Part shown: one piece after another, positions 33,146 to 47,344 of the stretch | Numbering within the stretch: position 1 is the stretch's first letter | How the letters are laid out: every line of letters begins with the position of its first letter | Assembly (NCBI GenBank): GCA_032173965.1 | Contig: JAVUNC010000004.1 | Location: forward strand, 1,688,501 to 1,752,500 | Length of the DNA: 64,000 bases | DNA from: Sitta carolinensis | Taxonomy: Eukaryota > Chordata > Aves > Passeriformes > Sittidae | Reading direction: 5' to 3' | Translations under genes and position numbers: made by a program | Notes under the pieces: generated by a model | What the model saw: only the letters and a program-made list of their open reading frames with translations | Databases searched by the model: none | What the model was told of the DNA's origin: nothing

Positions 33146-36100
33146 CTGCAGAGCAGAGCACAATAATATCAATAAATGCCACGGACTTGCTGCCCTGGGG
33201 GTGATAAAAATCAAATCCTTCTGGGAATCGCCCCTGGAAAGACGCGGCTTGAGTTCACGCAGTTTTATCTCGCCCCAAAGAGCGCAAAATCAGCTGCCAG
33301 GGCTCAGGGCAAGGTGGGAAGTTGATTTTTTTTGGAAGTTGTGATAAATTCTGGCACTCAAAAGCAAGCTCAGGACTCAGTGATTTAAGCTAAGCCTGCC
33401 TAAGGTGTGACAGCTCCTTAGGGAAATTCACAGACACGGAGCTGAGCTGAATCGATTCCGGGAGTTTTCGGCGAAGTCTGTGTGACCTGGAGTGTAAAAA
33501 AGGCTGGGGGCTGCCCCTGCCATGAGGTGTTTATTCCGTGTTTCTGTAGCCAAATAATTCCATGCATGGATTTGCATATTTTTTGGTATTATATGCAGCT
33601 GCTGTTAAATTCAACACAATTAACTGACAGAACAGGAATACTCCAGAGCGTGAAAATGAAGTGAATCGTGCTGGAATATGGCCAGCAGCCACATTTTTTT
33701 TAATTTTTTTTTTTTCCAATATCAGGAGTAAAATCCAGACTCTGAGGCTGTATTTTTCTAAGCTCTCAGGCAGGTTCATTATCCGAAGGCGTTCATTCCA
33801 CATTTAAATTCCATGACGTGGAATCTGGGAATTTAAAGCAGAAGCTCGGAGTGGTGTCTCTGGGCAGTTAAAAAAGCACAGTAGGAACACAAAACCATGG
33901 ATATAAAGGGTGGAAATGGACTCCAAAAGCAGCTTTTACCCCATAAAAAACCAGGATTACACCACATAACACACACACAGAGCCCAGGACCATAAAAATC
34001 AAATCCAGCATGATTTCAAATAGAATATTGAGGAAAAATGCCACCTGTTTACAAACACAGACGAGCCAAGGGAGAAATTTCAATCCAGAATATTCCAGCT
34101 GGGAATGAATCAGTTGTTTTGGAGGACCTGGCAGTGTCCAGGTTATGGCTGGGCTCGGCGATCTCAAAGGTGTTTTCCATCCTAAACCATGCTGTGACCT
34201 CTGGGTAGAAAGCAGCCCTGGCCTCGTATCCGTAAATATTATTGTAAATTATTATTGTACAGTATTAGTGCTGTAATTATTACTGGAAATTTGGGTCTCT
34301 GCTGCTGTGTTTGGGGTCCAAACCGTGGTGCCAGGTCAGCTCCAGCTGAGGAAAACACAAGGAGCGAGGCCGAGGAGCGAGGCTCGCGGGTCTCCCTCCC
34401 AAGTGCTGACCTCGCCGTTCCTCACCCCGTTTTTCCTCCCTGAAGGAATTTTTCAGATTCCCACAGGCCCACGGGGAGCAGGGCTGGCTTTTTGAGCGGC
34501 ACGGAAAGGGAGAGAGGAGCGTGGGGATGCTGCGGGTCCTTCTCACGCCAGCGAGCCCCTCTTTGTCAGAAACGGGCAGGGCAATTACTGAAAGTAATTA
34601 TTTCCTCGTCGGGTAAACACTCCGGGACAATATGCAACTGTTTTTTAGAGCCATAAATTACCCAAGGCTGGGGAGAGGGGGGGGAAGGACCCCGAGCTGC
34701 TGTCGTGAGAAGTGGAGGGGGCCCCCGTCTTGAGGCCGCGCTCTTGGCGGGGCTCCAGCGCTCCGATGGAATCGGAATTCATTATTCATGATCCAGTGGG
34801 AGGCAAATCTGTTTGATTTATTGGCAACCAGCAGCACAAACAGCAGATGCCTTCCAGCAGAGCCGTGCACGCAGGGCCCGGCAGGAACGCCCTCCTGGGA
34901 CTCTGGAAGCAGAGCAGAGCCCCCGCAGAAAAAAAACCCGCCATAAAAATCTTTCACTTCCCCTCTGTGATATTTCTTTGTGCCCAGAGAGGCAAATCCT
35001 TCCTTGCTGGTCTCTGGAGCGTTTTTGTTGTTTTCTTTTTTTTGGTTGTTGTTGTCTGTAACAAAAAGCTGCTTGGACAATTCAGGCAGAAAACAAACCA
35101 GACCTACCAGAAATCATGGCTGTGATAAATGACGACACCGATAGCCACGGCTGTAATTCTGTGGAGGGATTTTGATAACCCCTTCCAGGCAATTTGTAAT
35201 TCCAGCCTGTCTGTATCTCTTCTCTATCACCTCACCACTCCCTTGGCTGCACAGCTGATCGTTGCTATTCTTAATTTCCCTGCTTGGTGACTGGGAAGCT
35301 TTTCCCACACTGTCCCAACTAAATTCCAATCCTAAATTCCCTCCCAGGGAATTTACTGGGGGAATCTCTGTCCCATCTCCTTCATGATACCAAGGGGGGT
35401 TTCACTGAGCTCCTGGGTACAGTTTTTAGGGCACAAACTCCTGCCTTTCTGAGCAAAGAAATCTAGCAGAAACAAACAAAAAAAAACCCCAAACCCCAGG
35501 TTTTAAGGATCATCCACCTTATAAATCACCCCCATTTTTTGGGCACTCCCAGCTGTGGCCCAGTGTTCTTGCTGTCCCCAGTGAGCACTGGCCAGGCCAA
35601 AGCCTCCCCCAGCTGCTGTCTGGAAATTTATTGATCTGTTTTTTCAAAGCTAAAGAGCCAATTATGGTCTCATAGCCCGCAGAATATGTTTTGCATTTCC
35701 ACTTAGAGCACTCCATTTCCACTGAGCTGTCGAATTGAGAATTGGCTGTAGCTCGTTCTGCTTCCCACATTTCCCCTTTTTTGGCTAAACAAGGATGAGT
35801 TCTCTGCTAGGAATTCCCAGCAGTGTAGTTTTGGTGCTGCTGTGGAAGGGAGAAGGCAGCTGGTGACTCAAAAGGCCAACCAAGATGAAAACTCTTCGGC
35901 ATCACGGATGACAAAAAGTGACTTTTCCCATGAGCGGTTTTAAACCAAAAGAGGAGAGATTTAGATTAAATATTAGGGAAAAAAAATCCTTCCCTGTGAG
36001 GGTGGGGAGGCCCTGGGTTGGAATTCCCAGAGGAGCTGTGGCTGCCCCTGGATCCCAAGGCCGGGCTGGACAGGGTTTGGAGCAGCCTGGGATAGTGGAA

Positions 36101-39100
36101 GGTGTCAGGATTAGAACTGGATGAATTTTAATGTCTCCTTCCATCCAAACTAGTCTGGAATTCCATGAACTCTGCCATTCACATGTCAGTATTCCATCTT
36201 GATGTGATGAGCAGCAGAGTCCTCCCCTCCCTTTGGCCCAGAAAACAACTGCAGAGCGAGGTCGAGCTCCAGGGAGATTTAATCCAGGCCCAAGAGTTAG
36301 GAAAAGCTTATTTTTGGTTGATTACTTCTTAAATTCTGCAAAATCCAACCTGGAATTAGGGAGATTAACGTGGAGTCAAGGCAGCAGCCAGTGACTCGTC
36401 TCACACGTTGCTTTGATGGTGGCGTCAGGTATTCCTTTGATGTGATCCTGTTTATTCACAAGGAATTCTCCACAGCCCCTGGTTTTCCTTGGCACCCAAA
36501 TGGGAAAAAAAGGCTTTGCTGGCTCAGGGATTCCCAGTCAAGGTGCTGGGCCAGAAGAGCTCCCTCCAGTCCTTTCCTCTCCACCACCACTTTGAGTTTC
36601 TGCGAGTTCTGCCACGTCCACCCCTGCTCCTTCCCACCAAAAGCCATTTCCTCTCCCAGATTCCCTTTGGCAAACCCCAGGAAACGGCTTCTCCTGTTCC
36701 AGGATCTCTTTTTACACCGACCTCGTTCCTCCTGACATCCATTTTGCATGAGGAGAGGTTGCTTTGCCCTTGAGCTCCGGCTCATCCGAAGGAGGACCTG
36801 AAATCGCCGGCGGGGTCGGAGATTTTTATCCTGGGATTTTGTTCTGCCTTCCAAGCTGAGCCCTGGTCAGGCAGGACCTGCCTGCACTGAGGTGGATTCC
36901 TGGGAGCCTCCAAACCAAGGTTGGGCATCCCAGAGGGACAACAGGACCACGGTGACACCCCTCAGACCAAACCCTGGGGGACACTCGAGGTGGTGTCCCC
37001 CTGCTCCAGGGGATCCTCAGCTGCATCCCCCTTCCCAAAAGGTGGAGAGCGCAGCACAGAGCCTCAGCGGGAGGATTTTTGGGAAGGGACCATGGAAAAG
37101 AAGCACCAGAACGTTGTGGGAGTGGGAGGCTGGGTCAGCACCTGAAACGTGGCACCTGTGCTGCTGAATAATCAGCACAGATGAGCCTGAGCTGCAGCAA
37201 TTACCTGCAGCTTAAGGGATATTAAAGGTAGATCCTTGATAAACAGGCAAATCTCACGGAATTCCTCTCTCTTCTGGCAGTAATCCTCTGTAATTGCGGA
37301 TAAATGGCAGATTTGCAGGAACACTCGGCATTAAAACGTTCTCCACGAATGGAGAGAGGCCGGGATCTCCCTCGGGAGAGGCAGGCAGGGAGTGTGTTTG
37401 TTATTTACTGTTTCACTGTTTCAGCTGAACTCTTTTCACCTGGTTCTTGGCCCCATCCTCAGCTCAACGCTGTGACGGGCGACTTTTAAACTCTTCGAAC
37501 AAGGCTCGTCCCACTTTTTTCAGGGCACAGGAAAATCCTAAACCTCACAGAAACCTCTGGGAGCTGCCACAAAACCACTGAGCGCGGCTGGGAAATAACG
37601 TCGGGACGTTCGTCAGCAAGCAGGAAGCGTTTGGTGAAAATATTCAGTGAAAAGCCTCAAAGAGCTCGACCCTAACGTGGTGTTGGAGTTGGGAAACATC
37701 CCACAGAAAGAGGGTGAGGTGGAAACCGGGGAGCTCTTTGAAGTAGTGCAACATCCAAGGACCAGGGGACGCGGATTAGGAGGTGATTCATAAAAGGCTT
37801 TTGCTCGGGAAGCTGTGCAGAACACCCCGGAGCAGCGGTGGGTCCGGCCGAGTTAATCACGTCGGGAAAGAGCTCCGAGGGTGCTCAAACAATCCCTGGC
37901 TGGGGTAATTCCTGGGCTGATTGTTCCCTGGTGCAGGGATGGTCTTGGCTCTGCTGGATATTTACTCAGACACAGCCCGGGCGCTTTTCGTCGCGGCTCC
38001 GTCGGTTCCCAAGGTTTTTGTTGGCACGGCGGGGAGGAATCTCCTGCTCTGTGGATTCCCACAGAAACCAGGGAATGGTCAAGAGGACCCATTGTCTCTT
38101 TGCCAGGCTTGGATTAATGACAGAGTCACCCTTCTCTCACCAGCCGGGCTGAGGTGATCCCCGGGATGTGTCAGAGGTGGCTTTTCCAGGGATTTGCACA
38201 AGGAAAGGGTGAACTCTTCCCACGGGTCACTCCCACACCCTCCCCGGGCTTGTTCATGCACAGAAAACCAACCCTGGACCTAAGGTTTGGAAAATCTCTG
38301 ATGCCAGAGGTGACAAAGGAAAAATTCTAACACAGATCCATGTGTAAAACTCTGCTTTGGGAGGGAAGTGCCTTTTTGTTTTTCCATGTGGATAACCCTG
38401 GGAGCCCAGGAAGTGACGGATCCAGGCAGTGCAGACACAAATACCATTCATCACTTCCATGCTCTGACATCCTCTTACACCTGCCCTGCAATTCAATCAT
38501 CCCAACCTCCTCTCAGCCAGGAGATCCTCCGAGAGATAGAATTACATTTCATCACAATTCATTCATTCTTCCTCTGCCCTGCGAAACCCACACATTCCTC
38601 TCAGCCTGGCAGCTTGATTTAAAAAAAAACCTGACTCCAAAAATTCTCCTTGTCCTAATTCCTCCCGTTCCAGCTCCGTAACATTCCCCCAGGAGTTCCA
38701 GCCCAACGAGTTGTGCAGAAAAAGGACACAAAGCAGCGACAGCTTCGGACCGAAACCGTTCCGGAAAAACGCCAAAAAAGCAGGAAAGTGAATTTGCAAC
38801 CAGCACAGGCAGAGTGAGCCTGCAGAGGACGTGGAAAATCTTGTGGGGAGAGGAAAAGAGGTGAAGGAACTCTTACGCCTGCCTGGCCTGCTCGATGGGA
38901 TCGTCGTTGTCCAGGTAGTTGTAGCGGACGGTGTCCGTGGGGTTCCTGTCGGATGAACGCCAAGGAGGGAGCTCTTTTTTCCCCCTGGTCATCCCTGGTC
39001 CTGCCAAGGGAAGCTTCCTCTCTGGGACGTTGCTTTTTACTGGTTGCACATCGATAACTATGAACTCGTCCTTGGAAGGAGTCTGGTCGGAGAGATGGAA

Positions 39101-42100
39101 AGAGGAAAACGAGTTTTTAGCCTACGGGGGGAAATCGGATTGGCCGGAATTTAGAGTTGTAATAAGTGGGGATTAACTGGAATTGGTGTCTGTGGGCTCT
39201 GCTGTGGGCAGTGGGCAGAAGGAGGCTCCTTGGCAGTTCTTGTCACCACCCAGGCTCTGTGATCCACGTTGTGATGAGCTGAGCTGCTGTGGAGCTGCAG
39301 CAGCTGCTGGCTATCAGCTACAGAGAGCCTCTGGGAGATTCTGCTTTAGGTTAAAGGGCTGAGCTTGGGATTCCGGGCAGGAGGATGCCAAAAAGATCAC
39401 AGACCCCCCAGTATTCCCAGCTTTCAGTGGGGGCAAACACCCGTGGAGGAGGTGTGATGCCTGCAGAGGCTACCTAGAACAGAGGCTAGGCTGAGTTAGA
39501 GAAATAAAGTGGGAATTTGTTAAAAAGGCCTTCAAAGGATTGGGCAGGACAAGAGCCTGGCCAAGAGGGACCCAAAATGGTCACGGAATGGACGAACAGT
39601 CACGAGTTTTCACACTTTTATAAGTTTTGATCCATTTGCATATTGGGATTAATTGTCCAACTACAGCTTCAGGTAACAAAGTCACATTTTCCCAGTTTGC
39701 TCCCATCAATTCACTGTTGTTTGGGGCCTGAAGTGACCTTGGTTCTCAGGCTGGGAAGATTGTTTTGACTGTGAGGAGAGCTTGCTAACCCTTTATATGA
39801 GGTTCAGAGTCACTGTCTTGGGTTGCAGTGCAAGATGTGACCAAAAGCATTTATTCTGTCACCATCTGTCCCAACTGGGGTGGGAGTGTGGTAATCCTGT
39901 TCATGGGAAGCTGATAAGAACCAGCTGGGGCAGTTTCCTTTATCTTTTCCACCACCCATCCTCCATCCAGGGAGAGATCTTCTGCTAACGGGCCACTGAG
40001 TTTCATTTCATGGCTGATAAAATTCCATCATCCCATTGGGAGATGCTTTATCCAGGGGAGGAGCCAAGCAATCCTACCTGGATAAAAATCTGAGTTTTGG
40101 AACACCAGGGCAGCCTTTCCACTGGATTCTCAGAGGGAGACCAGGCCCATCTACACCAGCACTGGATCTTCAGAGGAAATCTCCACCTTTCTACAGGATC
40201 CCTGCTCCAGCAAATCCACATCTGCCCCTGCAGGAGGGCTGCAGCCCCATGGAATGGCTCTGCTGCCAACACCCTGACCCACAGGGGGTCAGCTTGGATT
40301 CTGACTCCATCAGTGGATTTCGTTTTGGCATTACTGCATTTTAATTTTAATTCTCCTAATACAGAACAGTTATTCCTATTCCCATATCTTTGCCTGAGAG
40401 CCCCTCCATTACAAAATTATAACAATTAGGAGGGAGGAGAGGTTTACATTCTCCATTCCAGGGGAGGCTCCTGCCTTCCTCAGCAGACACGAGGTTAATT
40501 GTCCAATTACCCCTCCAGTTAACAAAATCACATTTTCCCAGCTCGCTCCATCAATCCGCTGCTTATAATTTTTTGGGGGGCCTGAAGCTGCAGGATTGTT
40601 TTCCACGAGGAGAACTTACTAAGGCCCTAAAGGAATCCCAGAGCCCCACGCTGAGGCAGTGCAGAGTGTGGAAAACGTGAGAGCTGGAACCGAAGGCGTC
40701 AGGGTACCTTGGGTCTGGTGAGGCGCAGCTCCCTCACCATCTCCACGTAGTGCTGCTTCCAGACGCCCTGCTCGAAGGGCGTGGGGCAGAAGTTGAGGCA
40801 CCACCCGAAACGCAGGCACTTCAGCATCCACAGCTGGTCCAGCTCCGACAGGTACTTCCAGTGCCAGCTCACCTGTGAATTCCCAGCCAGCTGAGAACCT
40901 CAGCCGTGAAAAACGGCCGAGATTTGGGATTTCTGCGACGGGGGATTGCATTCCCACCTGTCCTTAAATGAATTTGGGTCTTCTGCGCTGTTAAGGCTCC
41001 GTTTAAACCTTTGGTTAAACCATTTAAGCTTTTCATGATGTGGGGCCCTTCCAGCTCAAGATATTCTGTGATTCCAAGTAATTTTCTAACCTATTGTCTC
41101 CCTGCCTGAGCATGGAGAGTTTGAGTTGTATCCACATGAAAGTTCCTGAAGCAAGGCTTAGCCAAGATGAGATTATTATTTACTCTTAAATAACACAGAA
41201 TATTACATTAGGGCAGTAATAAAGTCATTGAAAACTAAAATTATTAATTTAAAACCCACTTTGGGCAGCATCTCACGGCATTTTATGACATGCAAACAGA
41301 TTTTTGGAGTCTTAATCACTTTGCTCCAAAGCCCATCTGTAATTTTCTGCGTCTCCACATCCAACGCTTGACCCTCAGGCATTTTAAAGGATCTGTTCTC
41401 CTTAAAGGACCAAGTGCTGTTCTTTGCAGAAGCACAAGCCAATCCTTCTCAAAGAATTAAGGGCTCTGCACACGGCACACGGTGTTTTGGAGGAATGTGA
41501 TTTTCAGGAAGTACCAAGCTTCCTTTCTAGGGAATAATCAGCCTTGAAAACACCAATTTTAAAGTGCTTTAGAACTGAGCATTTAAAATTACTCTTCACT
41601 TCCGTGGATCTTGGCCAATCTGGCTTAATTTAGGATCCGAGGAGCGAAGCATCACTAAGCATTTGGCACAGGCTGCCAAGTCAGAGGAGTTTTTGTCTTC
41701 ACCAAGAATCAGTGGGGTTTTTGGGGGGTTTGGGGTTTTTTATCTGCTTTGACCTGGCTTTCTGACCCTCGGGCAGGTGTTGGCTTTTATTTTTTTAACC
41801 TGTGCACATCGACAGAGGCTCCGTGGGTCCAGGAAGGAAAAGATGTACAAGGAGAGGACTCGAGGGAGCCTCGTGGTGAAATCGACGGCCTCGGTGGGCA
41901 CTCGGGCCTGGAGCTGCTTGGCACAGAATTTCTGCTGGGACAGGGAGCAGCGTTCCAGCAGGTCCAGCAGGATCCTCTTCCTCTGGCTGTCTGTCCACCT
42001 GTCAAACTGAAAAAAGAAAAAAAAATCGTGTCAGGTGCAGAGAAACCGGAGATTCAGCTTCTTAAAATAAAATGAAAAAGCAGCTTCTGGTGAGTCACTC

Positions 42101-45100
42101 TGAGGGAGCAGAGTGCTGGGAACAAATGGAGAGGCGACATGAAAAGGAAGCTCTGAAGCCACAGAATGATTTCAAACCCTGAAAGAATTCAGGATGGGCG
42201 AGGCCAGGCCTCACTACTGCCAGTACGGCCTAGGCCAGGCCTCACTACTGCCAGCACGGCCTAGGCCAGGCCTCACTACTGCCAGCACGGCCTAGGCCAG
42301 GCCTCACTACTGCATACGGCTGGCCAGGCCTCACTACTGCACACGGCCTGGCCAGGCCTCACTACTGCCAGCACGGCCTGGGCCAGGCCTCACTACTGCC
42401 AGCACGGCCTAGGCCAGGCCTCACTACTGCCAGCACGTGCCTAGCCAAGGCCATCACTACTGCCAGCACGGCCTAGGCCAGGCCTCACTACTGCCAGCAC
42501 GGCCTAGGCCAGGCCTCACTACTGCCAGCACGGCCTAGGCCAGGCCTCACTACTGCCAGACGGCCTAGGCCAGGCCTCACTACTGCCAGCACGGCCTAGG
42601 CCACCCACACGAGCCTGCCAGCCACTACTGCCAGCACGGCCTGGCCAGGCCTCACTACTGCCAGTACGGCCTAGGCCAGGCCTCACTACTGCCAGCACGG
42701 CCTAGGCCAGGCCTCACTACTGCCAGTACGGCCTAGGCCAGGCCTCACTACTGCCAGTACGGCCTGGGCCAGGCCTCACTACTGCCAGCTACTGGCCTAG
42801 GCCAGGCCCTCACTACTGCCAGTACGGAAGAAGGCCCTATGGAGGTGGCCAGGAAGCCCACTGATGCGACGGTGGCCATGGAACCCCAGGGTGGGCCAGG
42901 GCCATCACGAGGAAGAGCCGGATGGGCGGCCATGAAGCCATGAGGCTAGGCCATGGAGCCATCACAGAGAGGCCTGGAGGAGGTGGCCATGGAAGCCCAG
43001 GGATGGAGGTGCCATGGAAGCCCAGGGATGGAGGTGCCATGGAAGCCCCAGGGATGGTGGTGGCCATGGAAGCCCCAGGGATGGTGGTGGCCATGGAAGC
43101 CCTGGGATGGAGGTGACCATGGAAGCCCTGGGATGGAGGGCCATGGAAGCCCGAGGAGGGGCATGGAAGCCCTGGGATGATGGTGGCCATGGAAGCCCTG
43201 GATGATGGTGGCCAGGAAGCCCTGGGATGATGGTGGCCATGAAACCCCAGGTGTGGTGGCCAAAGGAGCCATCACAGAGGAAGACCCTGGATGGAGTGGC
43301 CATGAAGCCTGGGATGGGAGGTGACCATAGAAGCCCAGGGATGGTGGTGGCCATGGAAGCCCAGGATGGTGGTGGCCATGGAAGCCCAGGGATGGTGGTG
43401 GAAGGAAGCCCTGGGATGAGGGGCCATGGAACCCCTGGGATGGTGGCCACAGACCATCAGGGAGGGGAAGCCCCTGGATGGATTAGGGCTGAGAGCAATG
43501 CCGATTGGGCTTTCCAAACAGCTGGGGCTGCTGGGAGATAAACCCAGCTCGAGATCTAAAAGAAACCACGGAAGGATCCACTGATTGATGAATGGAGGGA
43601 AAAAAAAAAAAAAAGCAATTTGCCTTCCAAACAACCATAGTTAGCTGAAAATGAAATTGGATGTTGGAAGATGAAAGAAGCGATGGGGAAAGCATAAATT
43701 CTGTAAGAATTAAAATTCAGAGGAGGGGTTTACATTAGAGGGATTTAGGTACCGGTGTTTTGGTGTCTGTGCCTCTCAAATACCTCAGCCAGTGGGAAAG
43801 AGAGGGAAATGGGCTGGAAATTGGATAAAGAGGCTGAATATTCATCAATATGAATATGAATATAACTATAAATATAAATTAACTGTAAATATAAAATAAA
43901 TTAACTATAAACATAAATATGAATTAAATATAAAATAAATTAGCTATAAATATAATGTAAATGTAAATATAAATATAAATTAATATAAATAAAAATAAAA
44001 ATATAAATAAAAATATAAATACAAGTATAAATAAAATAAAAATATAAATATAAATACAAGTATAAATAAAATAAATAAAATATAAATACAAGTATAAATA
44101 TAAAATATAAATATAAATATAATACAATATAAATATAATATAAATATAAATATAAATATAAATATAAATATAAAAAATATAAATATAATAAACGACAAAT
44201 ATAAATCTTAAAATAATAAATAAAATATCTTCTTCCAGTATTTTTTTTATTATAAGGGGTAAATAAATGGTTTAGTGTCCGGTCTCCCTTCTTTTCCCTG
44301 TCAGAATAAAACACATCAGAAATGCAGATTTATTTTATTTTTTTTTTCCCCTCTGCTTCCTCCCCACCCCAAACCTCTGCTCAAACGGAGGCCTGGCAGA
44401 ACAATAATTCCAAAAGCACTGTGCAGATGAAGGTAATTGAGAAGCATTTCCTTCCCTGACAATTTTGAACAACTCCTTCTTTATTTATTTATTTTCCCTT
44501 GGACCAATTCCAGTGCTGGAGGATAAACTCCAGGGATCAAATAGCTCTTCTCCTTCTCACAAACACCTCTGTGAGAAGGTCACAATGAAGAAAGTGTGGG
44601 ATGGGCATTCCTGAGATCCTGGAGGGATGAAAAGCCAGATAGAAAAAGCTCCCTGTCTTTTCAGACACAGCGAATTAAGGAATATTCTCCTTTTTTTAAT
44701 CCCCAGTTTTTCACGTAACTTTCAGTTCTAAGGATGCTTAGCAGGGTATTAAGTGGAACCTGAGGGTTTAGGATTTAGAAAAGAATAAAATCAAAGAGAG
44801 GGACAGAGGATTTCTCACAAAATCAGAGGTTTTTTTTCTGTCAGACTTCTCATTAAAACAACCCCCGCCGCCAATTTGCGCTGATAAATTTCTCATTGAA
44901 CCCTGAGACCGGGGAAGAACTGGCTCAGCCTCTTCCCAGTCAAGAGATTAAGTGACCCAGTCAAAACAAATCCAGCTTCACTTCCCACTTCTCCTTTTTA
45001 ACCCTTCCCACCCCGCCGTGGGTTTTCCAGGAGGGGAGGAGGAAATTCCTCCAGAGCCACGAAATTCAGAAATTCAAACCAGAGCACCCAGCAGCAGCCA

Positions 45101-47263
45101 AGGAGTTAAGGTGGCACCTTCTGTCTCTTTTCCAGCTTTAACATCCCACATTTCCTGCACAGATCCTCCCCTGGGATGGGGTTGCAGCAGCCCAACCAGT
45201 CGGACTGGATTCCCTTGGCTTCCCTCCTGGCCTGGACCTTCCCCAGAACAATGTCACCGCGGGCACTGGGTGACATCAAGCCCTGCTGGATCGCTTTGCA
45301 ATTAATCCCTGAGTGCACACGCACAAATAACCGAGGCTGACACGTCGGGAGAGCCCGAGAGGGCCCCTCTGCTGCAGGATTGGCTTAGTTTAGGGCAAAT
45401 CTGGGAGAAAAATCATTGGTTTGACCACTGAATCCCAAAAAAAAAACCTCACTTCCTTTTCAAACCACCACAAGGATGCTGCTGGTTTTACTGGCTCCAA
45501 CTGGAGAGGGACACAACCCTCACCTCCAGCCCCTGTTGGGATCCCTGTGCCCGGCAAAAGGAGCAGAGGATCCTCCAGGAGACAAACAATTTTCAGTCCT
45601 GCCGAAAGGATTCGAAGGTGAGAAGCAGACAAGGCACCTGCTATCCCTGAAATACCTTAATCCACCCAGGCAAATCCCAAATGTCTCTGCTGCCAAGCAG
45701 CTGCTTTGCCAGGAACGAGGAGCTCTGCCCCGGGATCTGTTTGGTTTCGCTTTTCCCTCTGTAGTTACACAACAAAAAAAAAAAAAATTGTCATTTTTAC
45801 AGGAGAATAATGGAAAGATTTGGGTTGGCAGGACCCTTAAAGCTCCAGGTTTGTCCAGCCTGGCTTTTATCCAAGAGCTGACCCCATGCAATGGCTCCTT
45901 TTTGTCACCAGGCCACCTGCCCTTCCTTGGAATCGTCCCAGGAATCTCTTGGAATGAAGCTTGGAGCAATCTGGGATAGAGGAAGGTGGCCCTGCTCATG
46001 GAATGAGATGAGCTGTAAGATCCCTTCCAGCCCAAGTTTTTCTGTGATTCCCCTGTTAAATGTCAGGTTGATTTGTTTGATACGGTGGTAAAAGTGAAAA
46101 CCATGCCAGGGACAGTCCTGCCATGGAAAACCAACTATTACCAGGAAATTTGGGGGCATTTTAGCACAAATTGTTGTGCTCTCCTGCAGCATGAACAGAG
46201 ATGGCCCCAAGAACCATCCTGGAGGTGTCCCTCACCTGGGAGGGCTCAGCTCCACGCAGAGAGGAGACAGAAGGAAAAACAAGAGGTTAAATCACAGAGC
46301 CACAGGATTACCGAGGTTGGAAAACACCTCCAAAACTTCCAAGCCCAACCTGTGACCAACGCCCACCTTGTCACCAGCCCCGAGCTCTGAGTGCCACATC
46401 CTTCCAGGGATGGGAAATCCCAACCTCCCTGGGCACTTCCAATGCCTGACCACCCTTCCCAGCAAGAAATTCACCCTCTCTTCCCAACCTGAACACAGCT
46501 TGAGGTGTTTCCCTCTGGTCCTGTCCTTTAATCCCTGGAAGCAAAGCCCCAGTCCCTCCTGGCTGCACCCTCCTGTCAGGTGCACAGAAACAGAAATGAA
46601 ATCCCTTCAGGTCACCTCATTCCTTATGTTTTAGGGACCACAACACCCTGGGAGACACTGTGGCACCAGCGGGGGAAAAAAAAAAAAAATAACAAAACGA
46701 AAATGTAAATCCCCGGATGCACACAAATAAAATCAGGAGGAATTAAATAAACAACGAGCATCCCAGATTTAATCCACTCTTTTTTTTTTTTTTTTTTTTT
46801 TTTTGGAAAACCAAATAAAGGAGGCAAGGCCACAGGAGGAATTTCCTGTCCTGCTTTTCCCTGGAAAAAAGCTGAGGCCCACTGATCCCGTTCACCTCCC
46901 GCCACAAGGCAGGATCTGCTCGCCCTGAACCCTTCCTGGCAGGGTTTGTGGAACCTCAACATCTCCAGATCCCAGCCCTCATCCCAGGGGAGTTATTCCA
47001 GCTGGGAATCACCTGCAGCACTGGGTTTTGCTCCCGTCTCAGGTGGCTCTCAACACGAGCCCGGCATTCCCTGCCCTCTCCAAAGGGATCACATCGTTCA
47101 TTCCCTTCCTCTTTTTCCACATTTTCTGTCTTCCTTTAGATGTTTTTACACCTTCCTCCACCTTCCCCTCAGCACAGGGATGTTCTCCATCTTTTCTGGA
47201 GCTGCTCTCCCCTCTGCCTTTCCCAAAATGCAGGGAGCAGAAGCAGGAATGGCTCTCTGCCTT

Positions 47264-47344
<81 letters not shown>

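Larger units (their letters stand above)
33146..38876 (-). other. FBXO16: FBXO16 intron 5, mainly single-copy
   Basis: 5.7 kb intron with CR1 fragments near 34130-34195 and 35990-36170. Otherwise it is single-copy DNA in which I recognise no further exon or RNA gene. The short open frames on both strands are non-descript. Confidence 0.7.
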
